From the NCBI GenBank assembly GCA_913019975.1, contig CAJWBH010000014.1, positions 61,526-125,525 on the forward strand: a stretch of 64,000 bases of DNA, read 5' to 3'. Source of the DNA: Thalassolituus maritimus. GTDB taxonomy: Bacteria > Pseudomonadota > Gammaproteobacteria > Pseudomonadales > Oceanobacteraceae. Position 1 is the stretch's first letter. Each line of letters starts with the position of its first letter. The position numbers and the translations under genes are program-made. Of the stretch, positions 26,501-36,800 are shown in pieces. The notes below the pieces were generated by a model. The model did no database searches, was not told the origin of the DNA, and saw only the letters and a list, made by a program, of their open reading frames with translations.

Positions 26501-29500
26501 GGGTGGCGAAATCCGTTATGCAACGGCGCCCACTTCTTTCTCTGGTGTGTTCGCGACCTTTACCTATACCGCTCTGGCTGGCGATGTTGATACCGACGGC
26601 ATCAGCATGACGGCGATTGAACCGAACGGTGGATATTTTGCAGACGCTGCGGGCAACCGTGTTGACCTGACAAGCTATGTGACCCCGGATACCAGCAATC
26701 TGAAAGTGGATGCGATTCCACCGTCAATTTCTGGTCTTGAGGTCACTGCTCCGAACCATGCGAAAGCAGGTGATGAAATTACTGTCACACTGGTAGCAGA
26801 TAAAGTGATCACGCTGGGGAATGGTGGTATTCCAGCGATCAAATTACAGGTAGGTAGTCGTGAAGTGGATGCTCTGTATCGTACGGGGTCGGGCACTCAG
26901 CGATTTGATTTCACCTATACGGTGGTCGACGGGGACAACGACGGTGATGGCTTTGCTATTAACAGTCTGGCCATGAATGCTGCAGTGATTGAAGACAGTG
27001 CGGGTAATGCGCTGGATACCACATTGCCTTCTCTGCCTGATACATCGGCCTATAAGGTTGATACCACAGCGCCAGCGTTGCAGTCATTCCGTCGCCACAA
27101 CCCGGTTGATGAAGTCACCTCCAGTGACTCACTGACCTGGCGCGTGGAATTTAATGAGGCCGTTAGCGGTGTCATGCCGACAAGTTTCTCCGTGTCCGGA
27201 ACAACCGCGACTGTTGTCACGGCAAAAATTACTGACACGACATATGACGTCACGGTTACCGGGGGCGATTTATCTGCTCTGGATGGCACGGTTGGGCTTA
27301 ACCTCGCCGCAACGTCGGGGATCACTGACCTGGCGGGCAATGCACTGCCAGCGACTGAGCCCGCGACGGATGAAACCTACACCGTCGATAACACGGCACC
27401 TGCGGTGAACATTCAGGCGCCATCAGCAACGTTAACGTCCAGTACCGCGATTACTTATGTGGTCCAGTACACAGACGCTGATAGCATCAGCCTGAGTGCT
27501 GACGACATCGCCGTGACATCGACGGGAGATGCCGCTGCGGGCACGATTACCGTGACGGGAAGCGGGCCAATGTCGAGAACCGTGACTCTGAGTGACTTCA
27601 GTGGCGACGGTACTCTGGCCATCGATATTGCTGCGGGTACGGCAGAGGACGGAGCAGGTAACGCCAGTGCCGCACCGGCCACGTCAGATGCCTTTACCGT
27701 TGATACTACGCGACCTACGGTCAGCATTACCGCACCGACCGCATCGCCTGATCCGTTCGATATTACAGTGACCTTCAGCGAGTCAGTGTCTGATTTTGTT
27801 GTGGGGGACATCACGATAGCGGGCGGCAGCCTGAGTGAGTTTGCCGGCTCTGGCACGACTTATACCGCGAAGGTTACCCCGAACGTCGTCGGCTCTCCGG
27901 TAAACCTGAGTATCGCTGCGGATGTCGCTGAAGATGCTGCGACCAACGGCAACGAAGCTTCCGCATCCGTGTCGGTAGATACCAATAACGTACCGACGAT
28001 TGCGATTAGCGGTGATGAGATTGAAGGCCAGACTCTGGCCGCTCAGTTGTCTGACAGCGATGGCGTCAGTGGAGCCGTTACCTACGATTGGGTGTCTGAC
28101 GGAAACAGCGTTGGCAATGCCGAAACCTACACGCTGCAAGCCAGTGATGTGGGGAACCAGTTGAGCGTTAACGCTGTATATACCGATGACGCAGGTTATG
28201 CCGAAAATGTCACCTCTGCACTGACCGGTGTGATTATCAGCATCGAGCAGAACGCCTGGAACAACATCGGCGACAGTGTGGGCTCACCATCGACGCCAGC
28301 GTCGTTTGATGACTACGGTAATGTCGGTCTGAGTGGCCCGAGTGATGATGAACTGAACCGCATTATGTCGATTCTGAATCGTGCCGTCAGTCAGCAGGCA
28401 GCGGTGACCGACATCGATGAACTCAGCGAACTTGAAGCACTGGTCGATACCATTATGGAAGGTCAGGACGACGACAAAGACGGTCTGCCGAATCTGGTTG
28501 AAGACGATGGTCTTAAAGACACCGACCGCGACGGCATTGATGATCGTGACGATGTCGACGCCGATAATGACGGGATCCGCGACAATCTCGAAGTCGATGC
28601 CCTTGGCGCCATGGACGACGATGATGCCGACGGCATTGTAAATCTCTTCGACTTTGATCAGGACGGCGATGGCTACCCAGATTCAAGAGACTTCAGCGAT
28701 GCCAACCTGGATGGTGTGATTGATGAATTCGATACGCTGGAAGAGCTGGTGGATTACTTTGCGGCTGATGCGACAGGTACACCAGTAGCTCCGGGTGCGG
28801 TTTCCGGAGCGGCCTCGGTTCTCGCAGCCAGAAATGCCGAAGTGGATACCGACGGCGATGGCCTGATCAATTCTCTTGATATCGATTCCGACAACGACAG
28901 TGTGCCGGATGTTATTGAGGCTGGTCTTTCCGATAGCAATGATGATGCCCTGGTCGATGATGGCACTGCCCTTATTGAGGATGCCAATGACCTGCCTGAC
29001 ACAGACAGCGATAGCCGTGCAGACTTCCTGCAACTACTGAGTAACGGTACAGACCCTGATATCAGCCAGTCTGCCGTCTTCACTGCAACCATGGTTGCGG
29101 CGCTGGATCAGGACGGTGATGGTCAGCTCGATAGCACTACGGATGTTGATCTCGATGGATTAATGGATGTTGTTGATAACGCGATCGGCGCCTTTGGCTC
29201 TGCCAAAGACTTCGATGGCGATGGTATCCCGAATCACCTTGATCCGGATGATGACAACGACAACATCTCAGACATCGAAGAAAACGCTGAGCTGGCGCAA
29301 TTCTTCACTGGCGAAGATGCCGACGGTGACGGCATTGATGACGGCTTCGATGCCGAAATCAATGGCGTGACCTATGGTACCGACACCAACAACAATGGCG
29401 TGCGCGATGATCGTGAACTACCTGACCTCGATGGCGATGGGCTGGTCGACTATCTGGATGACGATGCAGATAACGATGGCATTCACGACAGTGTTGATGA

Positions 29501-30227
29501 CGATATCTCTCTGCCGGTAGATCCGGGACCGGGTAATGGTCAGGCGCCGGGTAACAACGATGCCGATGGTGATGGCGTGGACGATGATGTTGATGCATCG
29601 GTGAATTCTGATAACGACGTTGAAGTATCGACAGGCGTTGGTAGTGCTGGTCTGGCCACCCTGTTTGCCCTGGGGTTAGTGCTGGTGGCGGTGCGTCGCA
29701 AGCCAATACTGGCGGCAACGCTGCCTTTACTGTTAGCGGCTCAGGCGGTGAAAGCAGAGAATGATAACAACCACTGGAGTATCGGCACTGCGGTTGGTCT
29801 GAGTAAATACGATACGAATATCGTTGGCCCTGGCCTTGAGTTAACTGACCGCGAAGGCCTCGGGTTTCAGCTCAACGCCGGTTATCACCTGAACAGCGAG
29901 TTGAGCGCGGAAGTTGCTCTTACCGAGCTGGGTGATGCGGGTGTTGGTACTGGCTGGGTCAGTTATCAGAGTCAGGCAATATTCCTCGGTTACCGTCCAG
30001 AGGCGATTCAATATTCTGGCTTCCGGCCGCAGGTTAAGGTGGGAGTGAATCGTATGGAATATGAAGGTCACAAAGGCCTGAATATTGATAAAGAATCAGC
30101 CACGATGCCGGCATGGAGTCTTGGGGTTGATTACCCTCTGGGGCGCGAAGGATACGTGGAGTTAATGTTTACAGCATTCTCGGAAGAGGTGAACTTTTAC
30201 AGTGTGGGCTTCCGTCAGCGCTTTTGA
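23568..30227 (+). CDS. Giant Ig-like/TSP3-repeat surface protein with C-terminal beta-barrel
   Basis: 2219 residues. An N-terminal export-like segment (about 17-42) is followed by a unique region to ~225, cadherin/Ig-like domains to ~580, then several ~110-residue Ig-like modules (pattern VxSVxVPxxGxY..GDVLxFTV..SEAVT..GD.DxDGI...) to ~1560. Residues ~1634-2015 are calcium-binding thrombospondin-3-type repeats (DTDRDGIDDRDD, DADNDGIRD). Next come a glycine-led hydrophobic segment 2025-2041 closed by RRK, a second signal-like segment VRRKPILAATLPLLLAAQAV with an A-x-A site near 2063, and a ~156-residue outer-membrane barrel ending in Phe. A ribosome-binding GAAGGA precedes the ATG at 23568. 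Last gene of the collar/subtilase/TIGR03032 cluster. Function is unknown; adhesion or surface display is inferred. Confidence 0.88.
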   Translation: MDNNPNKKRPGTSAPLKAIAPVIAMAVPFSAPFSASMANASSRLASVSRNGLNKRAVVSQVEQYRRPEAAGAFSAFGGVANARAVSRTVDQDALAFLASNDLLSVGDERVGYESGDLDDLTGRKNFLSCTKSGAPYYFPGGTFPITTSFFCTSLYSANWIPGQDEQPPHFKDGIGQETLVDMTILPGNSDSQLFEMADKNLSSISLTAASSNQAAVRDADITITRDAVAIDTYTIAINNVVGGGGATITVTATDGNGNSRSDTFFIDTGVAPDPLEMTGGDSAVSLMILEDAGLTALSAADFAAATGATGTLSWSASGATKGTASATGSVSAPTTGASPTSVTYAPNANATGSDTFTVTVNDGSATDSRAVNVTITPVNDAPTLIVPSTQRVSGTGGSQRSIPGYATAQPGGGSDEAGQTFTYSVVETLDENNVVSGVSITSTGELRFTPAVDAEGYAYYSVTVTDSGGTANGGVDTSAPIVVTLSIDTLAPELTLNTPVASPTTDHRPEVTYSSNEAGYLSGGGSCGVADAGLKTPGTYTVRLTQTDNTTPLADGTYSDCTLIVEDTNGNATTLPLGTFVVTSDLTPPTVTSVDVPTNGTYGVGDVLSFTVNTDEAVNVSGSPAINMMIGGTPRKVTYSSGSGSQSLVFSTTVAVGDLDTDGIEVLSLTLDGGTLTDAAGNAMDLTLNGRGPTAGILVDGVAPVVSSVTVPAAGTYAVGDVLAFTVTASEALTISGGTPSLELVVGSTVRQASMVSASGTDMTFTYTVTAGDLDSDGISVNNLVANGATLQDAAGNDLALGVGAVDSSGVLVDAVVPVVTSVAVPADGLYSEGGTFDFTVNLSEPVTTTGARPVLNLNIGGQLREAALLDGNGTAAHVFRYAVQPGDEDSDGIEVLTMDLKGSTAVDAAGNGLNTALNNVATTTGITVDAVVPVISVINTSATATIPAGGTHDFILRFSEDVTLNTTGGSPRIALDVGGEIRYATAPTSFSGVFATFTYTALAGDVDTDGISMTAIEPNGGYFADAAGNRVDLTSYVTPDTSNLKVDAIPPSISGLEVTAPNHAKAGDEITVTLVADKVITLGNGGIPAIKLQVGSREVDALYRTGSGTQRFDFTYTVVDGDNDGDGFAINSLAMNAAVIEDSAGNALDTTLPSLPDTSAYKVDTTAPALQSFRRHNPVDEVTSSDSLTWRVEFNEAVSGVMPTSFSVSGTTATVVTAKITDTTYDVTVTGGDLSALDGTVGLNLAATSGITDLAGNALPATEPATDETYTVDNTAPAVNIQAPSATLTSSTAITYVVQYTDADSISLSADDIAVTSTGDAAAGTITVTGSGPMSRTVTLSDFSGDGTLAIDIAAGTAEDGAGNASAAPATSDAFTVDTTRPTVSITAPTASPDPFDITVTFSESVSDFVVGDITIAGGSLSEFAGSGTTYTAKVTPNVVGSPVNLSIAADVAEDAATNGNEASASVSVDTNNVPTIAISGDEIEGQTLAAQLSDSDGVSGAVTYDWVSDGNSVGNAETYTLQASDVGNQLSVNAVYTDDAGYAENVTSALTGVIISIEQNAWNNIGDSVGSPSTPASFDDYGNVGLSGPSDDELNRIMSILNRAVSQQAAVTDIDELSELEALVDTIMEGQDDDKDGLPNLVEDDGLKDTDRDGIDDRDDVDADNDGIRDNLEVDALGAMDDDDADGIVNLFDFDQDGDGYPDSRDFSDANLDGVIDEFDTLEELVDYFAADATGTPVAPGAVSGAASVLAARNAEVDTDGDGLINSLDIDSDNDSVPDVIEAGLSDSNDDALVDDGTALIEDANDLPDTDSDSRADFLQLLSNGTDPDISQSAVFTATMVAALDQDGDGQLDSTTDVDLDGLMDVVDNAIGAFGSAKDFDGDGIPNHLDPDDDNDNISDIEENAELAQFFTGEDADGDGIDDGFDAEINGVTYGTDTNNNGVRDDRELPDLDGDGLVDYLDDDADNDGIHDSVDDDISLPVDPGPGNGQAPGNNDADGDGVDDDVDASVNSDNDVEVSTGVGSAGLATLFALGLVLVAVRRKPILAATLPLLLAAQAVKAENDNNHWSIGTAVGLSKYDTNIVGPGLELTDREGLGFQLNAGYHLNSELSAEVALTELGDAGVGTGWVSYQSQAIFLGYRPEAIQYSGFRPQVKVGVNRMEYEGHKGLNIDKESATMPAWSLGVDYPLGREGYVELMFTAFSEEVNFYSVGFRQRF

Positions 30228-30229
30228 TA

Positions 30230-31003
30230 TCAACGCGGAGAAAGCGCTTGTCCAAGGGCAGAGAAATAGCGAGCGAAGGCTTGGTTAATTCTCTGCCGCA
30301 GGGAGCCAGAAGGGTATAACCCCAGCTCGGCCTCACGTGACTTTTTTGTGCCTTTGACCAGAAAGTTATTCTTGATAGGCGCGTCCTGAACGAAGGCTTC
30401 AAACGCTCTGGCAGTCATCTCCTCCGGGCGAGAATAGTAAAGAATACCTGATGCACGGTCAGCCTTGGCTGAGGCGCTGAAAAGATCGCTAGGGGCGTCG
30501 CCGGTAGGGTCGAGGATGACTGCCCGGAAGCAAGCAAAAAGGAGATCGTTGAGAGGGTGAGCTACTGGTGTGGCTTTTTGATTGAGCCACTCTGGTGAGG
30601 CAAAGCGGCTTGCAGGCAGGTCGGCAAAAGCCTGTTGTGCAATGTAATGGTCGAAGGCATGAAACCATTCATGGGCGATACTCCCCGGCCCGGCATTCTT
30701 GGCCAGAGCAAACGCACGTTCCTGAGGGCTGTAGTGCGCTGCTACACCTCGGCGGCCTCCGGTGCCGAAGTGCAGGGCGATAGACCCCCTCAATGAAATC
30801 ACAGTCTCGGGAACCCCGAGGATGTGCATAAGATCACAGAGTGCATCGTAGAAATGCACTGCAGCTTGCTGTTGTTCACTGGCGGTTACCCAGCGCCCGG
30901 TTTTGACGGCGTAGAAGCCGAAGCGTTCACGTACCTCACGGAACGAGATGTATTCGTCCGCAGAACGATGCTGCGGCCCGTTACGTGTAATGGGGTAGAT
31001 CAT
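30230..31003 (-). CDS. CLCA_X family protein (putative zinc metalloprotease-like)
   Basis: 257 residues. The segment SIAHEWFHAFDHYIAQQ near 108-124 carries an HExxH-type helix (HEWFH) followed by FDH, as in metallopeptidase-like domains, and YYSRPEEMTARAFEAFVQD near 191-209 may supply the third ligand. Other recognisable parts are FRFGFYAV-like EVRERFGFYAVKTGRWV and ALHFGTGGRRGVAAHY. There is no signal peptide. This matches the family called CLCA_X by annotators, whose substrate is not known. It converges on the giant surface protein with 2 bp between stops and is divergent from the GGDEF/EAL gene. Confidence 0.75.
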   Translation of the reverse strand: MIYPITRNGPQHRSADEYISFREVRERFGFYAVKTGRWVTASEQQQAAVHFYDALCDLMHILGVPETVISLRGSIALHFGTGGRRGVAAHYSPQERAFALAKNAGPGSIAHEWFHAFDHYIAQQAFADLPASRFASPEWLNQKATPVAHPLNDLLFACFRAVILDPTGDAPSDLFSASAKADRASGILYYSRPEEMTARAFEAFVQDAPIKNNFLVKGTKKSREAELGLYPSGSLRQRINQAFARYFSALGQALSPR

Positions 31004-31187
31004 GGCTGTGTCAGAGTAGCGTTGACCGAAATGTAATGTAAGTTATACGGTAATTGTACGTTATTTTATTGGCCTTTCTGGACATGTCGTATTCGCGGGC
31101 TATAGTTCAGTGGCCAGGGATGTGACGCCTCAGAGGAAGTTGACCCCACCGATTGAAGGGTGGCCAGCAGGGATAGTGCTATAAGGG

Positions 31188-33791
31188 ATGACTAATGTGA
31201 ACCGTAGAACCGATCATCAGTTGAGACAATCCATCTCGAATCTTGAGAGGCTTTTGTTAAGCACTCAGGGGGCGGATACGATTTTGTCCCGGTGCTTACA
31301 GGAGCTGGGACACTTACTCAAGGCTGAGTTTGGTTACGTCTATGAAGTTCAGCCCATGGAAGGCGGAAACGTTCACTGGGACCTCGCCGGCTACGGCAGT
31401 CTCGCCCGCGATTTTGAGCTTGAACCGGCCATTGCAACAAGTCGTACCATTCCCCATGCCCTGTTATTTCAGTTTCGCAGTGGACGCTTTATCGCATCTG
31501 CAGACGGTCTGCCCGATGGCCACCCGGTATTAAATGGTGATCATCCCATTGAAAACGTTCTATGTATCCCACTGGCGGACGTACGTAACTTATACGGGGT
31601 GATTTACCTCTGCAATCTGCCCGAAAACCCAGAAAATCTGGTCGCTGAGCGACTAAGACCGTTCGTCACGGCTGCCTGCTGTTTGTTGAGAATGACTTGG
31701 TCGAAGGCATTGAAGCATGGCAGGCCGGAGCCCGTGGCTAAGGCGTCAGAAGTGTCGATGGAGAAGTTGTTCAACTCGCTGTTTGACGGCGTGATTCTTG
31801 TCGACGAAAGTGGCGGCATTATTCGCTGTAACCGCGCAGCGTCAGAGATGCTTCAGGTTCCCCGAAATAAGATTATCGGACAACAGATAGAGCAGTTTTT
31901 TGATTACTCCATTGTCAGTTTGGTTAACGGCACAGGTCTTTTAAAAGCTAATGCCGATAGCAAGGCAGCTCTGTCAGTTATTCGTGGCGTCACAGTGCGC
32001 TCGACTAACGGAGCGAAGAAACTGGCTGACCTGCGGGTGTTTCCATGCGGACTTTTCGGAAATGACTGCCGGGGTATAGTGATCGATGATATTTCAGAGC
32101 AAATGCGATCCGCGTCTGAATTTCGAGAGACTCAGCAGCGTTTACGCGCATTGACCACACTTGCGCCGGTCGGAATCCTGCAGCTGAATCGGGCCTGGGA
32201 GTGTACCTATGTTAACGATACCTGGTGTGATTTTGTCGGTATGACAGCGGATGAAATGATGGGCGTTGGCTGGGTGAATGCGGTACACCAGCTCGACTGT
32301 GACCGGTTTCTGGACAGCGTAAGAAAAGAAGCTGCCGGTCACGGGCGGTACACCGGGGATGTAAGGTTTCAGACGCCCTTGGGCGATGTTCGCTGGGCGT
32401 CGGTCAGTGCATGCATGTTGTATGACGAAACAGGTGGCATCGATGGTCTGTTGATGACGCAGAGTGATATTACCGACTACCTGAGAAAAGAGCAGCGACT
32501 GCGCGAAATTGCAGAGCATGATCAGTTAACGGGTCTTACAAACCGCACCAGTTTTCACGCTCGCCTGACTTCGGCGCTTAAAGAGTCGGAGCGCTATGGC
32601 CCTGTCGCCCTGATGTTTATCGACCTCGACAATTTTAAGCATATCAATGACACCCTTGGGCATGATGCGGGTGATGACCTTCTTATACAGGTTGCCCAGC
32701 GCCTGCGGGATCAAATTCGTAAAGTGGACTCCATTTCACGTGTGGGTGGCGACGAATTTACTGTGATTCTTACTCACCTGAGTAATCAGGCTGCGGTAAA
32801 AATGGTCGCAGAGAAATTGCTTAAAGCCTTGGCTGAGCCCTTTAGTCTGGGTGAGAAAAATGTATACGTGACCTGCAGTATTGGCATTGCGGTTGTTGAG
32901 GAAATGACTGACCGGAAGCAATTTCTGAAACAGGCCGACATCGCGTTGTACAAGGCCAAAGAGTCGGGTCGCAATCAGTATCGCTTCTATACGTCAGAAC
33001 TTAATCGCGATGCTCATATGATGATGAGTTTAAGGCAAAGTGTTAAGGCGAGTGTCGAAGAAGACTTTAATATCGTTTTTCAGCCCTGGTTCAGCGCCCG
33101 TAGCGGTACGATAATTGGCATTGAAGCTTTGACCCGCTGGAATACTGATGCCGGTAATAACGTCAGCCCTTCGGTATTTATCAAACAGATTGAAGAATCC
33201 GGTTTGATTATTGATTTTTCACGTTGGCTGTTTGGCGAAGTGTTCAGGCAGAGTCAACAGTGGCGAGAGCAGCTTGAGAACGGCCTGAAAGTATCAATAA
33301 ACCTGTCAGAAAGACAGTTCCTGAATGATGAATTGACCGATGAAATCATACGCCTCGTACGTAAATACAATCTGAATGCCTCCTGGTTTGTCCTTGAAGT
33401 GAAAGAGAAAGCCCTATTGGCTGATCCTGACAAAGCAGCTGTCGCATTAGATAGCCTGGCTCGTCAGGGCTTCAGTATTCATCTTGACGACTTTGGTACA
33501 GGGTATTCGGCACTGATGCACCTGCAGAAGATGCCGATATGTTGTATCAAAATTGATCAGTCGTGCGTCGCTGACCTGATGTCTCTCGAAAGTAAGCAAC
33601 GAATTATGCGCGCTGTCCTGAGTCTGGCAGAGTCGCTTGAACTTGGGATTATTGCTGAAGGTGTTGAAGATAAAGACACCAGTGACTGGTTGCTGGATCA
33701 AGGCTGTGTACTACAGCAGGGCTTTTTGTTCTCACCACCTGTTGAGCCAGTCGAAATCTCAGGTATTCTAGATGAGCTGCCAGTGAAATAA
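31188..33791 (+). CDS. GAF-PAS-PAS-GGDEF-EAL cyclic-di-GMP enzyme
   Basis: 867 residues. A GAF-like domain (~15-170), PAS (~190-305), PAS (~315-430), GGDEF (~440-600) and EAL (~610-860). The diguanylate cyclase site GGDEF at 520-524 is intact and an RxxD inhibitory site (RKVD, 511-514) precedes it. The phosphodiesterase domain has IEALTRW at 644-650, INLSERQF, HLDDFGTGYS, IAEGVE and QGFLFSPP; the usual ELTES is EVKEK, keeping the first Glu. Both activities may therefore exist, with net direction unknown. No transmembrane segment. The ATG at 31188 is close to AAGGG; a GTG at 31197 has better spacing. Confidence 0.9.
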   Translation: MTNVNRRTDHQLRQSISNLERLLLSTQGADTILSRCLQELGHLLKAEFGYVYEVQPMEGGNVHWDLAGYGSLARDFELEPAIATSRTIPHALLFQFRSGRFIASADGLPDGHPVLNGDHPIENVLCIPLADVRNLYGVIYLCNLPENPENLVAERLRPFVTAACCLLRMTWSKALKHGRPEPVAKASEVSMEKLFNSLFDGVILVDESGGIIRCNRAASEMLQVPRNKIIGQQIEQFFDYSIVSLVNGTGLLKANADSKAALSVIRGVTVRSTNGAKKLADLRVFPCGLFGNDCRGIVIDDISEQMRSASEFRETQQRLRALTTLAPVGILQLNRAWECTYVNDTWCDFVGMTADEMMGVGWVNAVHQLDCDRFLDSVRKEAAGHGRYTGDVRFQTPLGDVRWASVSACMLYDETGGIDGLLMTQSDITDYLRKEQRLREIAEHDQLTGLTNRTSFHARLTSALKESERYGPVALMFIDLDNFKHINDTLGHDAGDDLLIQVAQRLRDQIRKVDSISRVGGDEFTVILTHLSNQAAVKMVAEKLLKALAEPFSLGEKNVYVTCSIGIAVVEEMTDRKQFLKQADIALYKAKESGRNQYRFYTSELNRDAHMMMSLRQSVKASVEEDFNIVFQPWFSARSGTIIGIEALTRWNTDAGNNVSPSVFIKQIEESGLIIDFSRWLFGEVFRQSQQWREQLENGLKVSINLSERQFLNDELTDEIIRLVRKYNLNASWFVLEVKEKALLADPDKAAVALDSLARQGFSIHLDDFGTGYSALMHLQKMPICCIKIDQSCVADLMSLESKQRIMRAVLSLAESLELGIIAEGVEDKDTSDWLLDQGCVLQQGFLFSPPVEPVEISGILDELPVK

Positions 33792-33823
33792 CCCTGATAA
33801 CTGAACCTCCCGGATGGACCCAG

Positions 33824-36800
33824 ATGAGCAATGCCCCCGACGCTGTATCCCCTACTCACTACATTGGCATCGGCGCATCGGCTGGGGGGCTTGAGGCACT
33901 TCAGGATTTGTTTGCCAATACACCCTCAGACACAGGGGTGGCCTTTATTGTTGTGCAACATCTGTCGCCTGACTACAAGAGCATGGTCCCGGAATTACTG
34001 AGTCGCTACTCCGATATGCCGATTCAGCAGATATCTGATTCTACCGAGATATACCCCGATCACATCTATCTGATGCCTCCGCGAAAAAACATGATGATCG
34101 CCGATGGCAAGCTTCTGTTGACGGATGCGATGCCAGAATCACCACCTCAAATGCCCATTAATTTCTTTTTTAAATCACTCGCTCAGAATTATGGCCATCG
34201 AGCGGTCGGTATCGTTTTGTCTGGTACGGGAAGCGATGGCACGCGTGGTATTAAGTCGCTGAAAGAGGAGGGCGGACTGGTTATTGTTCAGGAGCCAGAT
34301 TCTGCTAAATTCGATGGCATGCCGCGCAGTGCATTGAATACAGGGCTGGCTGATCTGATCTTACCGGCTACTGACATAGGCGAAAATTTAGTTCGCTTCT
34401 TCCAACACCCCTATATCTCAGGTGCACAGCCTGTACGAAGTGAAAATGAGGAAGATAATCAGGCTTACGATGATATTTTCAAACTTCTGAAGCGACAGTC
34501 ATCAATTAACTTCTCTCAGTATAAAGCTTCTACTGTTGCCAGGCGTATTGAGCGCCGCCTTGGGATTAATCAGCTTAATGGCCTGAATTCTTATCATCGT
34601 CTATTGCTCGAGTCACCCAAAGAACTGCAGATTCTCAGTAAAGAACTGCTGATTGGTGTCACCCGATTTTTCCGTGATGAAGAGGTGTTTGATTACATCT
34701 ATGGGCGGGTGATCCCTGATTTGGTCGCCAGTGTTATGGAGCGCGACAAATCTCTACGTATCTGGGTTGCGGGTTGCTCTACCGGTGAAGAAGCTTACAG
34801 TCTGGCAATCCTGTTCAGAGAATATATTGAAAAAGAAGAGCTTGATTGCAAAGTCAGTATTTTCGCAACAGATGTAGATTCAAACGCCATTGCAGAAGCG
34901 AGTACGGGGTTGTACTCCGAGGACATTCAGTTTGATGTCTCTGAAGAGCGCCTCGAAAAATATTTTGAAGGTCGTCCCGGCGGCTTTCAGATTGTCCGTA
35001 GCATCAGGGAGTCGGTAATCTTCGCAACGCATAACATGCTTGAAGATCCTCCGTTCTCTAATATTGATTTAGTGACTTGCCGGAATGTATTGATCTATTT
35101 CCAGCAAGGTGCTCAGAAGCGCGTGCTGTCGTCGCTGTTCTTTGCACTTCGGTACAAGGGTTATCTATGGCTTGGCCCCTCTGAAAGTATGGGGGACCTG
35201 AAGTCGCACTTCGATCAGGTTAGTGACCGTAATAAGCTATTCCAGAAGATATCGAATCAGCGTGTACCTGTTGGTAGCACACCGCCAGGTATTACGTTCA
35301 CCGGAAAGTTGGCCAGTCCGGTATCAATGCAACCTTTCAATAGTGTTACTCGCGCATCTAAAGCTGTTTCTGGCCCGCTCTCGCTGGTGCAGGACCGCCT
35401 GTTAAAAGAGTTTGTGCCTGCATGTATTGTATTAAACGATACCTTTGAAGCTGTTCATGTCTATGGTGATGTCAGCCGCTTTGTGCGCCCTATGGGAGCA
35501 GGAAAAGTCAGTAATAATATCAACGATATTATTCACGAGGACTTATCTGTCGCGGTTTCGACTGCTCTGTATCGCTGTGAAAAGTGCCGGGAAGACATCT
35601 TTTACACTGACGTTATTTTGCATGACGACGATGGCGAGGATCTTAATCTTAATCTGTCTGTGTTGATTGTACGTTCGGGTGACCGTGAATCACCCATGAC
35701 TTCAACAAACTATGTGATTCAGTTTCAGATTAATGAAAATGCAGAACGGGTCATTGCTAAGCCAGGTGTTTCTTTCGATGCACAGGAAAGTTCGCGTCAT
35801 CGCATCATGGATCTTGAGGCTGAACTGGTGAAAAAGCAGGAGCACCTGCAGGTGACCATCGAAGAGCTGGAAACCACGAATGAGGAGCTGCAGTCTGCGA
35901 ACGAAGAATTGATGTCCGCTAATGAAGAGCTGCAGAGCACTAATGAGGAACTGCAGTCAGTCAATGAAGAATTGTATACCGTTAACAGTGAATATCAGGA
36001 GAAAATCACTCAGCTTACCGAGTTGAATGATGATCTTGATAGTGTCATCAATGCGACGAATATCGGTATTGTTTTCCTTGATGAGTCATTATCTATCCGT
36101 AAGTTTACATCGGTTGCGAAACAGTATATCCACCTGATGGAGAATGATGTCGGTCGTCCTTTTCACCATATTTCGCATGATTTGAAGTATCATGACTTGA
36201 TAAGCGATGTTGTCTCTGTAAGTACTAACGGTGAAACTATCGAACGGGCGGTTTATACCCGTACTGAGAGTGCTGTTCTCGTTCGTATTCTTCCTTATCG
36301 CAATTCGGGTGGCCGCATCAGTCGCGGTATTGTTATTACATTGACGAATATATCGCGTCAGCGTTTTGTTGAGGCTGCACTCGAGCGAGCCCAGAGCCAG
36401 CTTCGTGATGTGGTGCTGGAAGGCAGTGCACAGTTACTGATTGATCATGACCGATCAGAGCTGTCAGTACTATTGCTGGAAGACGACGAAGTCGATCAGT
36501 TGCGTATTCAGCGGATGCTCACCGATATAGGTGATCGTACCTATAACATTCAGACGTTTGGTCAGATAGATGAGGCCGTAAAAGCTGCGAGCAGTTCAGA
36601 GTTCGATGTTTGCCTGCTGGATTATCGATTACCTGGAGGGACAGCGAAGGACTTCCTTGATCAGGCCAGTGAATATGTGCTGAACACACCGTGTGTATTG
36701 ATGTCGGGTTATTCTGAAGACGATGTTGATCCATCTTTCGTGGAATCTGGAGTATTCGATTTTCTTAATAAGGACGAATTGACTACGCAGCTGATTGTGA

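Noticed and set aside
29359-29718. 119-residue minus-strand open frame rich in His, Arg and Pro inside the giant protein gene
   Set aside because: It is the complement of the Asp/Gly-rich calcium repeats, whose codon bias opens the reverse frame; no start context or homology.
31145-31163. Cyclic-di-GMP riboswitch before the GGDEF-EAL gene
   Set aside because: Only a short CCACC/GGTGG pairing is seen; none of the conserved GEMM sequence is recognisable.
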